Assembly (NCBI GenBank): GCA_035772735.1
Contig: JASDFA010000010.1
Span: 122,894,501 to 122,958,500 of the forward strand
Origin: Datura wrightii
Lineage: Eukaryota; Streptophyta; Magnoliopsida; Solanales; Solanaceae
Direction: 5' to 3'
Length of the DNA stretch: 64,000 nt
Position numbers and translations under genes: made by a program. Every line of letters starts with the position of its first letter. The stretch's first letter is position 1. The notes beneath the pieces are model-generated. The model had not been told where the DNA came from. It was given only the letters and a program-made list of their open reading frames with translations, and searched no databases. This document shows, one piece after another, positions 1 to 11,723 of the stretch.

Positions 1-3000
1 AGTAGTTTTTTCAAGTGAAAGTTTAACTCCAGTGTCATCGTTCTAGCACATCCTTTAGTAGTTGTAAATGTCTACTTTAATCGATTGTCAATGATCCCCT
101 AACTAATGGAAGAAAAAGGGACAAAATGTTGTAGCTCTAGTAATATATGCTAGTGACAAGCCTAACTATAACATAATTTTTTGGTGGATCTATTAGTAGT
201 TATAGATGTGTAGTGGTAGAGCTTGTTTTGGCATGTACTCCTAACATTGTTGTTAGTACACTAGATTCTAGAGTCGTGGCTAGCCAACCACTACTCGTAA
301 AGGCTAAAGCTTTTGCTATTATTATAACAAATTTCTGTATACACTTACAAGTTCTCCTTCGACCATCATCAGTACATATTTTTTTTTGCACACTTACAAG
401 TTCTCTAAAAATACCAGTTGATTTTGGTGACATAATAAAGCAAGTCGGTGATGTAATTATGAACTTTAGTTTACTTTATTTTGATTTCAAAATAAAGTGC
501 GTCGGTGTCTACTCACATTTATTTATCATTTTGCACCTAGTATTATTTCCTACAAATAGATAATGACTTTAACGTGCAATACAATGGTCTCCAATGTGAT
601 AGGTAGTTGATATTAAGAGGTTGAATGGGCTGGTTTTGGATCTCCAAATGTTTACTCAAAAGACACTTCAATACCATTACTCGAGAGGTATCCACCACCA
701 CGCATTGTTTTAAATGATCAACATACCCAAAGTTACTATAACTATTCTTTAAAATCTCATGTCGGTGTCTCTTTCTCAATATTTACTCAAATGACTGATA
801 ATAAAGCCTTTAGCTTAATGAACTACCTATACTAGCCTAAAGATAAAGTTGTTGATCCTGTTTATATATTTCATTTTCTGTTTTAGATGTATTATAATTG
901 TTTGTTTACATGTGAACAATCATTACATATCGATCTATCACAAAATTTGTGTTGCTTGTTTCTTATGTTATTCTTCTGGATATGAAAGCGATATAAGGTT
1001 CTCTATTCTGCACTATTTAGAGTTGTATTCAACACCATCCGAAAATAGTGCTTATTTTATGGATGCACATAATTTTCAGTTTCATAACTACCTTTTGATA
1101 TAAGATGGTTGGAGTTTTGAGCATAGTTACCTAGAGATGCCTTTATTAATGTAGATGTTATGCTGAAGTTGAATCAAGACTTTAACGTGGTTGAGCTTTT
1201 TCTTTCTTCAGTTTTCTTTGATTCCATTTCTTTACAAATTGAGTTTCTTTAAGCTTTGGTAATCATGGTGAAATTTACATCATGTATTAGATATTTTTCT
1301 TAGCAAACCATAATTTATTTTGTATTTGTTAGTTGGCTGCTCTCATTTTTTTTACCAATCTTTCGCTATTGGAACAAGTCATTTCATCTTTTGTTTCTAT
1401 GTGATTCTGATTTATTTGTGTCATCAATTGAAGCCAACCAAACTTTTTTCAGTTAGATATTTTTGGTTTGTCAAGGCAAGAGCTTTATATGAGCATGGTA
1501 GAGATAAGTTTCAGATGAACACATTTAACTCAGGATCTCTGGATCTTTGCTTGATGTTGAAAATAGAGATTTTCGTTTAAGGACAAACCATTATTCTCTT
1601 TCCAGGTAGATGGAATTTGTGTTGTGCTGTATAAATTAATTTGGATAATCTGATTTGTGGATAACCTTACTAATTATGTTCCACATTATGTGACGCTGTT
1701 ACTATTTGGAGAGTCAAATGAGTTTTTCTTTGACCACGGATTTTTCAACTACTTAAAAATAACTTTGTGACTTATTGTACTTTTTATGTAATTTCAAAAT
1801 ATGTAAGTTTTATTTCAAAAAACTTAAAGATTCTCATACATAGAATAATGTCACATAAAGTGGAATGGGGTTAGTAATAACTAGTGGGCCAGCATTATTA
1901 GAATTTTTGTTTTAATATATAAACTTGTTTGGGTAATCTAGTTTGTGGATGACAACTAATAACTAGTGCATCAACATTATAAGATCTTGAATGTACCTCT
2001 ATTTTTGAAATACTTAAGTATCGGTGAAAAAAGCAAATAACCAAGTTTCTCGTGAATATATTTATGATATAAAGTACATATATTTTCAATTGCTAAATTA
2101 GTCCTTAAAATTAAGTGCATAATCGAATTCGGCTATAAAAGCGTAAAATCACTCTGCCACATTTGAATGTTCTAATAAGAGATAATGTGACATGAACGCA
2201 AGCAACTTACATGTCAATCTCACGTCATAATCACCCCATTCACGTCTTGGCTCTCATTTTTTTTTATTTTGTTAAATAGTTTTTGCCTAAATTGGTTGTA
2301 TCTATTTGTCCCACATAGGATGGTTCTATGTCAGTTATTTTTCATGAAATATTAGTATGATATTGTACTTTTTTCCTTTCTTTTAAAATCTCTGAACTGT
2401 ACAATTTGGTCAGCCCTCATCACCACCACCTTCAAGTGAACAAAATACAAGTTGAATTATTTAAAAGGCTAGTAAGATTTCTATCAACTATGATATAATG
2501 AGTATTTGTATTTTACTGTAGTATGTTTAGTATGTATAAGCAAGTCTCTATTTTAAATCACTAATAGTTATATGCACCAAAAAGAGAACCTTTCATGCAA
2601 CTTAGAACACTACCTAAATGTTTTATCCTCTAGAAGTAAATTTGATAGTATAAGCATCTGTTTTAAATCATATCATTGATGTGAATCAGAAAACAAATTT
2701 ACTGCAACTCAGAACATGATCTATATTTACAATATTGATGTGTAAATGTGTTCTATTGAAGTTATCAGAAGTACTAATGCGCTTTATAATTCCGTGTAAA
2801 ATGTTTTCCTTTACTATCTTGATCTGTCATGTCTTAATTTATGACATGGGTGAATCTTATAGTATATATTTAAAATGAAATACTAGTTTTGAGAAGATAC
2901 TATTTTGTTTAGTCGCTCTTAGTGTAATCATCTAGTGCCTTGTTCCAAGAGTCACACATGAGAGATATAAAGGTTTCGTACTTTCTTTTCCTAAAAAATA

Positions 3001-3022
3001 GTCTAGTCTCTTTTTCTACTAG
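1..3022. other. AT-rich stretch, no gene supported
   Basis: I see no supported coding exon here. The short open frames lack family resemblance, splice context or codon bias. The stretch may be an intron or upstream part of the RUS3-like gene whose recognisable exons begin at 3023, since none of its earlier exons could be found. One foldback element lies at about 1665-1878. Confidence 0.5.
1665..1878. repeat. Small foldback (MITE-like) element
   Basis: Two inverted arms are visible. The left arm (1665-1694) ends in CCACATTATGTGAC and the right arm (1850-1877) begins GTCACATAAAGTGG, with about 155 bp between them. There is no coding capacity. The arrangement resembles a miniature inverted-repeat transposable element, but I could not define exact ends or a target duplication. 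Confidence 0.45.
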
Positions 3023-3162
3023 AGCAGATTTGTCGCAACACTTTTCCCTTGAAAACATTGTAACAGGTATAGCTGCAAAAGTATTGTGATAGATATTAAG
3101 GCAGCATAAGAACTATAAATCCTTTGCTTTGGACTTGATATCCACTTTTCCTATTCTTATAG

Positions 3163-3292
3163 GAAGGAAACCAAGAAAGTCTTGCTACGATGATTGGGAT
3201 GGCTTTAGGAATGCTTCTTGCACACATCACAATTGGCCACTCATTTGCCATTTGGATATCCTTTTTGCCTATTACTATATTTCATATGTATG
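3163..3292 (+). CDS. RUS3: RUS3-like exon, best conserved
   Basis: This exon is open throughout between a TATAG acceptor and a GTTACT donor. It encodes EGNQESLATMIGMALGMLLA, then HITIGHSFAIWISF and FHMY. This matches the RUS3 family segment QE.(M/L)ATM.GM.LGMLLA....AIW.SFL..T.FHMY. The hydrophobic run is a probable membrane segment. It joins in phase to 3023-3080 upstream and 3392-3478 downstream. Confidence 0.65.
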
Positions 3293-4383
3293 GTTACTTA
3301 TGTTTTGTTTTGATTCCCTGTTTTCGTAAGTTGTAAAGTGCAAAGATGAAGCTTTCTAATGCAAGGCATACTAACTCCATGCATCTGGCAGCAAACTACA
3401 ATATTGTTTGTTGTCTTTTAATGAGTACTCTGAACTGTGAAAGATGCTCCATTATTTTATCGCATTTTCTCAAGATAGGTGAAGATTAGTTGAGCATCTT
3501 AATTTCATCATAGTCATCAGAAGGCTAATTGTATCTGTGTTCTAAAATATCATCTAAGTAGAAATATCTCATGACATTGTGAGGCTAAAATGACCCAACT
3601 TTTCTGTTGATTTTGCCTTTTGGGATAGAATCATCAACCATTTGAGATCCTCCGTGTGCTAAATGTTCTAAACCATGAGTCATTAAATATGCATGCAGAA
3701 AAAATATGTAAATCTTGAGTTTTATGTCTAATAACATTAGTTCGCTTATCTACAGGTTTCATGCATCATTCTAGTTTTCTCTCCAAAGAAGGTCTTCTCC
3801 ATGGAGCCTTTTCCACCTTTATGGATGACCTCATAGAGCTTAAGGATGGTGATTCTCCATACAAGAAAGTACATTTAGGTGTTAGAGTTTCTTTGCTTGA
3901 CAGCTTTGCTATATGAGTTCATGTTTCTTATTACTAATTTGTACCCATATCTGTTAAATGTGATAGTAGCAGAGAAGAAACATTAATTTCTTCTTCTTAA
4001 CAAAAAAAAATTTCTTAGTGTCAAAAAGGTCAAAAAATATAGAAAGAGTACATATTAGTGTAATCTAGAGGTAATAAGAAACTTACATTTAACATGTTTT
4101 TCTTCCTCAAACTTTCTTTCAATATTTCCTTTATATACTGAAACATTGAAAGTTGGATGAACTAATATTGTTACATAAGGAAAATGACTACATCCATTGT
4201 TATATTGCATCATGGGGTAATTTTTACAAGTGGATTCTAAACTAGAGTTGTTTCTTTACCTTGGTTGTTTTATTACTTTTGTAACTGTCAGTACTTTTTT
4301 TATTATTATTGTAATTATGACTTTCTACTTTGCATTTTATTTTAAAATTATTCTGAAAATTGATTTTCTTGAGCTATGGATTT

Positions 4384-4489
4384 TTTTGGAAATAACATCT
4401 CTACCCCGCAAAGATAGGGGTAAAATTTGCACACACACATCCTCACAAGACTCCACTTATGAAATTATACTGAGTATGTTGTTATTGTA
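4384..4489 (+). mobile_element. Solanaceae tRNA-derived SINE, degenerate
   Basis: The segment contains the diagnostic body pieces CTACCCCGCAAAGATAGGGG, a CACACACATCCTC block and an ACTCCACTTATG block. It ends in a short GTTGTTATTGT tail, as expected for the (TTG)n-tailed SINE of nightshades. The inverse copy of the same family lies at 50397-50640. It sits between RUS3-like exon pieces. Confidence 0.6.
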
Positions 4490-4949
4490 ATAGTGTCAAT
4501 CTATCAGTCAATTGTCTTTTCTTAACAAAAGGTGCTTCTATGAGCTATCTTACTAATAAACTAATATGAATTTGTCCTATTAACAGATCATTTGATATCA
4601 TGAAAAGTTTCCTGGAACATAGTGGAGAGTCAGTTATAGCAGCGGAAAATCTTGAAGAACAAGTTGAAAAGAAACCTACTTTGTTTCGTCATAGTTGTTT
4701 AAAGATGTCATTTTTGGAATAGAAAAGAAAATAATGTCACACTATTTGGATAAATATATTGGTAATATGGTGTTTCATTTCATTGTAATTAACAATGATA
4801 TTTTATAGTATGGGTATTAACTATGTTACATGTGTTATAAGTACGTGCGAAAAGCATATGATTAATTTCTATCTAATTATATTTAATGAAATTTAATACT
4901 AACATAGGGATATTTAATTGTTAAAAGTATCATACAATTAACGAAAGAA

Positions 4950-5219
4950 AATTTTGATGCTAAAAATTCTTATAACGATCGACATGAGGATTAGCGAAGG
5001 GAAAATTCAATCGCTAGAAAGAGATACAATGACCGAATTTGTAATTTTCATTAAAAGAATTTTAACGACTGGATTGAAATCCGGTCGTAAACTCTTAATG
5101 TCGGAGCTTTTAGCGATTGATGACAACCGATTTTTTTTTATCGTAATTGATTAATAGTGATCGGATTTGGGCTTTCAATGACTGAATTTCCCATCGCTAA
5201 AGGCCATTTTTCTTGTAGT
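4950..5219. mobile_element. CACTA-type transposon terminus
   Basis: The sequence ends TTTTTCTTGTAGTG at 5219, which reads CACTACAAGAAAAA on the other strand. That is the usual CACTA (En/Spm-like) terminal motif in plants. Upstream are repeated AGCGAT-type subterminal motifs (about 4990-5205). I did not find a matching opposite terminus nearby, so this is one end or a truncated non-autonomous copy. Confidence 0.5.
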
Positions 5220-5794
5220 GTTGAGGAAGAGCTGAGCTATCTCTAGCTCAACCCCACATATCCATAATCCAAATCTTCACTAATGCTTCCTCACCCAAAT
5301 CTTAGTTCTCTCTTTCAAGCAAAAGTAAGATATGAAAAGTACATCAATGTTTGCAACCATTAATTGTAGCATTCAAATTTAAAAGAAACATTAGATTCAT
5401 GCAAGATAATTGAATTTAAGACTAAATCAATAACACCCAATTCATTCTAAACCTCAATCATGCACACATCCCTAGCAACTAAATTAGCTACTCACGGATG
5501 AAGTTAAAGAGAATATACTCATGGCTAATTCATTAACATTTATCATATTGAATAGAAATTCAAGCTTTCAACAATCAGCTACAGTGGTGCACTTAGCTCA
5601 AAATAGCAAAGAAGAAGAAGAACAGTGTACTCTCCTCTTTCTCTCTCTCTCTACTTCTCTCTAAGATCTAAAACTTATATCATATATGAGTACAAATGGG
5701 GTAATTTTGCATATTCCCTTTTTTACACAGCTTTCCTCATATGCCCTTGGAAGCTTCCACATTAAATTTATGCCAGTGTTGGACATTTTTGCTG
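5220..5794. other. Intergenic, no gene; CT-rich microsatellite
   Basis: There is no supported gene. A CT-rich simple repeat lies at about 5632-5665. The stretch separates the CACTA terminus from the rearranged gypsy LTR pieces. Confidence 0.5.
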
Positions 5795-6255
5795 TAACAC
5801 CCCAAAAGTCCCTAAGATCTGAATCGAGGGTTGAAACGGAGAAAGTAAGAAAATCTGCACCAGATCACAGGATGAGTCATCTAGTGACTCGTTAAATAAC
5901 CTAACAGGTCGTTGAGTGACCCGTTGGTTGGTGCCAAGTTTGAGAAAATGTTATTTCCAAAAGTCATGACGGATTGAGTAACGAGTTATCGAGTCCCCTG
6001 ATGACCCATTAAGTGACTTATTGAGTGAAAAAGATCAGAGAATGGAGATGAGGTTGCCAGTGGAAACGGTTCAGGGGATGACCTGTCAAGTCTTCCGACA
6101 AGTCGTCTAGTCCCTAGTTAGGTCTGGCAGTGTGATTTTTCATGTCAGCTTATTAAGGGTGTTTTCGTGATTTCTAAGTTCCTAACTCTTGAACTTAGTC
6201 ATTTTAAACCTTCTAAAGGATGTTTTTAAGGGTTTTAAACATCTTGAACCCTGCT
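5795..6255 (+). mobile_element. Tekay-type gypsy LTR, 5' part, plus orientation
   Basis: It starts TGTAACACCCC and runs in the same order as the reverse complement of the right end of the LTR at 28534-30735 (GTCCCTAAGATCTGAATC, then GTTGAAACGGAG, then repeated gactcgt motifs). It is therefore the start of an LTR of that family on the plus strand. It breaks at about 6255, where sequence of the opposite orientation begins. Confidence 0.65.
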
Positions 6256-7752
6256 GAAAACATAATATCATGAATGATTCACATGCATAACTGAAATCAT
6301 GAGGAACAATGGAAAACTCGTCATATAACTGACATTACCACGATAGAGCTTACGTGGTCCCGACTATCACACTCAAGTGGGCAGAGCTGTCCAAAGCCTT
6401 ATCAGGGCTAAGGATGCTACCATGATATCGATATCAAGCTCAAGGCCCCTTGAGGGAAGGGGAAGCTCCAAGGGAGGTCCCTAAGTATATAGATAAACCT
6501 ACATTGGCGCGTAGTTCTGAGACATAGGGTTGATTGACCCTTAGCCTACTCAGTGCTAGACACTATTCTTAAAAACATGCATATGCTCTCCATCGTTTTT
6601 CAACGAAACTGACCATCATGTAGAGACGAAGCTAAATAATAACATACATGCATAATCTGAAATCATAACATGAGGAGCCTTGGCTCAAACCATACCACAA
6701 GCTGAAGATAATGGGAGTCTTGACTCAAAAACCATATGGTAAGCTAATTCATGAAATCATAAGACATACTTGATCATATGGGCTTGCCCAATACTTAAAC
6801 ATGCTTGAAATCAACTTGATTCACTTTGAAAACATGAACATAGACATGGGTATTTCAAAATCATACTTTCTTCATAAACATCTCATCATGTTTGAACACA
6901 TATCTCATAGATCTCAACTTTCACGAATATTCATGAATGAGCATCATAGTTTAGAAAACTTGAAAACATAATTTATGATTTAAAACATTATAAAATCTGC
7001 GCATTAATCATAATTCATCATTTAAAACATGCTTAGATCATACCCATGATTAAAACTTAGGAATTCATGCATTGGGTAAAAACCCCATAGAATCATCAAT
7101 TAGAACATTATGAATTGAGAGGGAATTGGGCTTGGGTGTGGACAATTGCACCCATTCATAGCCTTACATACCTGAAAGGATCTGATTATACCACTTCCTT
7201 GATTGCCCAAAGAGAATTGAAGAACCTTGAAGAACTATGCTTGATCACCTCTCAAATTTCTAAACTTGCATTTATGAATTAGGATAGGCTTAAAATGACT
7301 TAACCCTTCTTAAAACACTTCATTCTTACCTTAAAATGACATGGTTTAAGTCTTAGGAACGCAGAAATTATGAAAAAGCCCTTAATAAACTCAAAGAGAA
7401 AAATAGATTTCTAGTTCCAACGAGGGACTAGACGAGTCGTTATCAGTGGTCACCACGAATCATGGTGTATCTAATGACTCGTGGTGACCATTCATTGCCA
7501 ACACTGCAGAAGTTCTCCAATCTTTCCTAACCTTTGACCACGAACCACCCAATGACTCGTGGTCACACCCGTGGCCAACTCCCAACTCAAAATTTCAACC
7601 ATGGCCAGACCCCTCCCCATGAGTCACTTAACAACTCGTTGTGTTCCTGATGGGTCACTGGATGACTCGTCCTGTGACCTGGTGTAGGAAATATCATTTT
7701 CTCCGTTTCAACTCTCTAATCTGATCTTAGAGTTTTTCGAGGTATTACAAAT
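6256..7752 (-). mobile_element. Tekay-type gypsy LTR, partial, minus orientation
   Basis: From TGCTGAAAACATAATATCATG onward it is collinear with 21783-23445 and 29186-30735. Shared blocks include the 'acattaccacgatagagctt' and 'ggtaagctaattcatga' regions and the U3 array of cacgactcgtgg motifs (about 7430-7690). It ends GAGGTATTACA, the outer LTR edge. It is joined head to head with the plus-oriented fragment before it. Confidence 0.75.
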
Positions 7753-8405
7753 GATCACTTTCCTCTCATTGAGTTTGCCTACAATAAAAACTACCAATCC
7801 AGCATTCAGATGACTCAATTTGAGGCTTTTTTACGGGCAAAGATGTAGATCACCTATTAGATGATTCGAGGTAGGTAAGGCTACATTGATAGGCCAATGT
7901 TCAGTTCATGAGGCTATGAAGAAGGTTCAACTTATTAGAAAAGGGCTAAAAACAGCTCAGAGTCGTCAGAAATCATATGTGGATGTTAGGAGTAGAGAGC
8001 TTGAGTTTGAGGTTAACAATTGGGTGTTTCTAAAGGTGTCTTCCATGAAGGGAGTTATGATGTTCGGTAAGAAAGGGAAGCTTAGTCCCCAGTATGTTGG
8101 TCCCTATAGGATTTTGAGGCAAGTTGGCAAAGTGGCTCATGCGTTGAAGCTACCAGCGGAGTTAGCTTCGGTACATCCAATTTTCCATGTGTCTTTGCTT
8201 AAAAAGTGCATTGGATATCAAGCTCTAGTTGTTCCAGTGGAGAGCATTGGTGTGAAAGACAGCCTTACCTATACAGAGGTTCCAGTTGAGATCCTTGATC
8301 GTCAGGTTCGAGGAATAAAAAGGTAGCTTCAGTGAAGGTTTTATGGAGAAATCATCTAGTTGAGGGAACTACACGGGAAGGCGAAGCAGATATGATGGCT
8401 AGATT
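7753..8405 (+). pseudogene. Gypsy integrase C-terminus and chromodomain remnant
   Basis: The frame reads FPLIEFAYN, then a degenerate YGQRCRSPI segment. From 7886 an open frame has VHEAMKKVQLIRKGLKTAQS, RQKSYVDVR, VFLKVSSMKGV, VGPYRILR and HPIFHVSLLKKC, then ILDRQVRG and WRNHLVEGTT before the break at 8405. This is the integrase tail plus chromodomain of a Tekay-type polyprotein, closely related to 23771-24741. The protease, RT and RNase H parts are absent. The fragment abuts LTR sequence directly, so it was rearranged before the large LTR element cut it off at 8406. Confidence 0.8.
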
Positions 8406-11400
8406 TGCTCACCAGCGCACACGCAAGCGTACGCAGTCGTACAAGTAATACAGTGGCTCTTTTAAGAGCCGGATGTCGAACCCATAGGGACTGGACTTAT
8501 TTTAGCGAATATTCAAATTTGAGTGCTATATTAAATTTCACTAGTGTTGATTTTAGAGATTTCGGTTGTTTAAACTAAATCTAAGTGATGATCACAAAAT
8601 GCTCGAGAAACAATAATAAGAAGCATCTAGAGTTAAAGCCTGTCAATCATGCAATGTTACAATTCACAATGGTTCAAGTATATAAATTTTAGTTGTTGTC
8701 TCACAGAGTTAATATGCAGTGTTCATAATCTCTCGAGCCTCAAAACACAACAAACTAGTCTCACACCTACATCGTTGAGCGGGGATGTAATGTCCTAATT
8801 CCTTAGCAATTAACACTGTGCATGTGATCTACGGGGTCTATGCCCTTGATTATGGACTTTCGTACCTCTAATCATTAACTTAACTTAGCTTCACAACTAC
8901 TTCTACGAGGGGTGATGTGATAATTCTAAGTCGGTGTCTAGCTATCGTCCCGTTTTATTAACCAAGCAAGGAGAATTAGGTATAATTGCTATCCTAACCG
9001 CGAACCCTATCGTAAACACAAGAACTTACTCCCTGCATTCTTTCGTTCTAACCTAGGGTTACTCTTTCAAGATTTTGCCTAAGATTAAATAGCTCATTTT
9101 CATGGTGATCAAGCATAAAAACAACAATGATTAAGAATACAAGACAAAACATCAACTAAAACTCAAACCAAAGATGAAAATCGAGCAATTACGTTCATAT
9201 CATGTGGCCTCAACCCTAGAGGAACGATTTTAGCCACTCATGTTCATACAATCACTTTAAAACATATTTAAAATAAAGTACTTACAAAAATGGTAAAAAA
9301 GAATGAAAGTTTTTGAACCCTAGGTAGAGTTTCCTTCGTTCTCCCTTCGCTCCTTTCTGTCTCTCCAAAAATATTTCGTGATAATAAAATTAGAAGCTAA
9401 GGGTTCAATTTATAAAAAGTTGGAAAAATGCAAAATTTGGCCTATGGTGAAACAGCTTCGTGTCACGCTGGCTATCGCGGAGATTTGCCTCCGTGACACT
9501 CTGCTATCGCGGATGCTCACTGTTTGGCAGCCCCGACTCATATAAATTAATTTCTTTGCTCCGTGGCGCGTTGTTGAACACCCCAATGCTTCTTTGTGGC
9601 ATGGAGTTGACTCCAAATGTCCTTTTTAGATTGTCTCATCATCCATAATCCGTCCCTTAACATTTATCTTCAAGATTAGGACCATTATCTTCACATTGAG
9701 CTCCATACATTGGCAATTTCAACCTACAAAGAGAGCTAATCATATTTGTTAGTCCATGGCCACAAATTACACAAGATACATGAGATTATTCTTAAATTAA
9801 GGTAAAACATGGGTATAAAATAGTATTTGGGCATGTAAATATGCCCAATATCACTATGCCACACTTAAAACCTTGTTCGTCCTCGAACAAATCCTTTACA
9901 TCTCATGAACAAGAAAGACTCACAAATTACCAATTGATGCAAGATGACTCAAATTAAGGCTACAATGACTAATTTAGATGGCAAGTTCAAATAAAGCATG
10001 CTATATATATAATATATAACACAATTCAAATCCAATACAACCAAGTTAAGACCTCCTAGCCTCAAGAATCGACTCTACACTTACAACAAACTCATGTCCA
10101 TTAGCCAATCAATAAGTCCAACATGAATTCTATCTTTCCTCAAATATGTGCCCTCACAACAAGAGAGATACCCATTTTTCACTCGCAAGTTTTCCAATTA
10201 TAACATATATGGGTATATGAATAAGAATTCAGCTCACTCTCACAAAGAATTCACATGCATCATGTATTGACCCATAAGCTTGCCTTTAGTGTATTACTTC
10301 GCTAATTTAGGAATATTTGAAAGTAAGATCAAGTAGGACTTATCATGTTGTAATGTAAGCTAAGGGATGGGTAGGTACTACTCTGGCCAATAATAGCGAC
10401 TATCTTCCCCAAGCGTTTTTAATATATCACACTTTTATTACGGACATCTCTTCTCTTACTTCACCTTTATTCTTTTCACTCATAAATTTCCTCTTTTGTT
10501 TCCCCATTTCTTTAAGCACACTTAGTTTATTAGTAAGGAGTACTTAAGCAACTTTTTCATTCTTTTGTTCTCTTACTCCCTACCAATACTCATGCATTTT
10601 CAAACAAGTGCATCTCTAATCTTTTCCTCAACTCCCACAACCGTTATTTTTCCTTCTTTTTCACGATTCTTACTCCTTTACTCTTTTGAATTTTTTACTT
10701 AAGCGCTTAGGAGTTTTGGATCAACTTCAAGGCTATTGAAAGAAAAGGATTAAGCTTATATTGCAGCTATTAAAGAATAGGCTTAAGGCTCAATGGGGCT
10801 AACTAGGATCAGACATTTAAGGTAGGTAAAGGGAGTGATAAAAACTAGGCTAATTCGAAGAAATGCCTAAATCGTCTCCTACAATCGACATCCCTCATTT
10901 CATTTCATATACACACCAGGCAAGTTCTAGACACTAAACAATAGCATGAAATATTTAAAAACCTTACACTCACAGCACATGCTCAATTCAAGACAGATTA
11001 AGTAGACACTTAACTCAGCTAATCACAAGAATTCAAAATTAAGCTTTAAACACATAGAGTCACATTCAAGAGCCTAGGTGTCTCAACCAAAGTTATACAT
11101 CTGGTTAACATGCTTCTCAATTAAAACCACTTGCATCTTACAATCATGTACAAAACATAACAAGAACATCAAACTACCAATCAGCTCAGGGTTCAAATAC
11201 AACACCTATTGACTAATTTTTTCTCAAGATGGTCGTCATCCATCCATCATCGGAAAAAGTCCCTAACTATGACTGAACAATTATGTACAAACAAATGAAA
11301 ATTCTTATTTCTCGGTTCAAAGTTCCCCCCTTCAAATTTTTTGAAACTAAAATATTATACCCAGCACCACATTCACCTGAAATAACTCAACATTAAATTC

Positions 11401-11414
11401 TGAAATTTCCCTCA
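8406..11414 (-). repeat. 3' LTR of the large non-autonomous element
   Basis: It begins TGCTCACCAGCGCACACG on the plus strand and ends CCCTCA. It is collinear over 3 kb with 12853-15929. A TATA-like box lies at 9408-9418 with a GC-rich module just upstream on the minus strand (9455-9530). Confidence 0.75.
9408..9530 (-). promoter_or_regulatory. Putative LTR core promoter: TATA box and GC-rich module
   Basis: On the minus strand, TTTTATAAATTG (9408-9418) sits about 40 bp downstream of a GC-rich block (9455-9530) with alternating CTATCGCGGA and CTCCGTGACAC motifs. The same arrangement occurs in the other LTR copies (13841-13985 and 16468-16590) and in an unrelated LTR at 18996-19085. It is inferred from arrangement only. 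Confidence 0.4.
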
Positions 11415-11705
11415 CCCCACATTTAAAATATGCTATGTCTCCAAAGCATCAATTACAATTAAGACAATGGTGAGAGATGCTTCCTGAGGCCTCTAGGCCT
11501 AGCTAACAACATGTTTTTCTCCATTTTTAAACACGTGGATTATCGAACCCACACTCATCTTTTTGTCATGCTCCTTAGCTTTCACTTTCATGGGTACTCA
11601 GACTTCCCCCGAATTTGTGCTTAACAACAAAAAAAACAAACAACAATAAGTGAAAAATAACCAAAATTACAAACAAACTGAAAAAGAAAGTGTACCTGTG
11701 GTACT

Positions 11706-11723
11706 CTTGGGTTGCCTCCCAAG
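11706..11723. other. Perfect hairpin near the 3' LTR
   Basis: CTTGGG and CCCAAG pair around a six-base loop; the minus strand reads CTTGGGAGGCAACCCAAG. I recall this TTGGGAGGCAACCCAA motif in the 3' non-coding part of many Tat/Athila-type plant elements. It suggests a conserved RNA structure rather than coding sequence. Confidence 0.6.

Larger units (their letters stand above)
3023..4720 (+). pseudogene. RUS3: ROOT UV-B SENSITIVE 3-like (DUF647) gene, partial, probably decayed
   Basis: RUS proteins are plant DUF647 proteins; RUS1 and RUS2 act in UV-B sensing and auxin transport, and the role of RUS3 is poorly known. Visible exons are 3023-3080 (QHFSLE...IAAK), 3163-3292 (QESLATMIGMALGMLLAH...FHMY), 3392-3478 (ANYNIVCCLLMSTLNCERCS) and 3756 to about 3900 (ending KKVHLGVRVSLLDSF). 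Their order, phases and splice sites match the middle and late part of Arabidopsis RUS3 as I remember it. The N-terminal part is not in the window. After LDSF no GT donor fits and a stop follows. A possible next exon (about 4588-4720, FDIMKSFLEHSG) soon hits TAG, and the conserved C-terminal block (KSGGWKTERLL-like) is absent. I infer a truncated or decaying copy. Confidence 0.6.

Noticed and set aside
1..3022. Search for upstream RUS3 exons (membrane and GATR-like blocks)
   Set aside because: I read all frames for the expected conserved blocks and found none convincing, so no exons are claimed there.
5868..6110. Candidate CRISPR-like or satellite array of gactcgt motifs
   Set aside because: Spacing and units are irregular, and the same motifs occur in the U3 of the Tekay LTR. 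They belong to that LTR.
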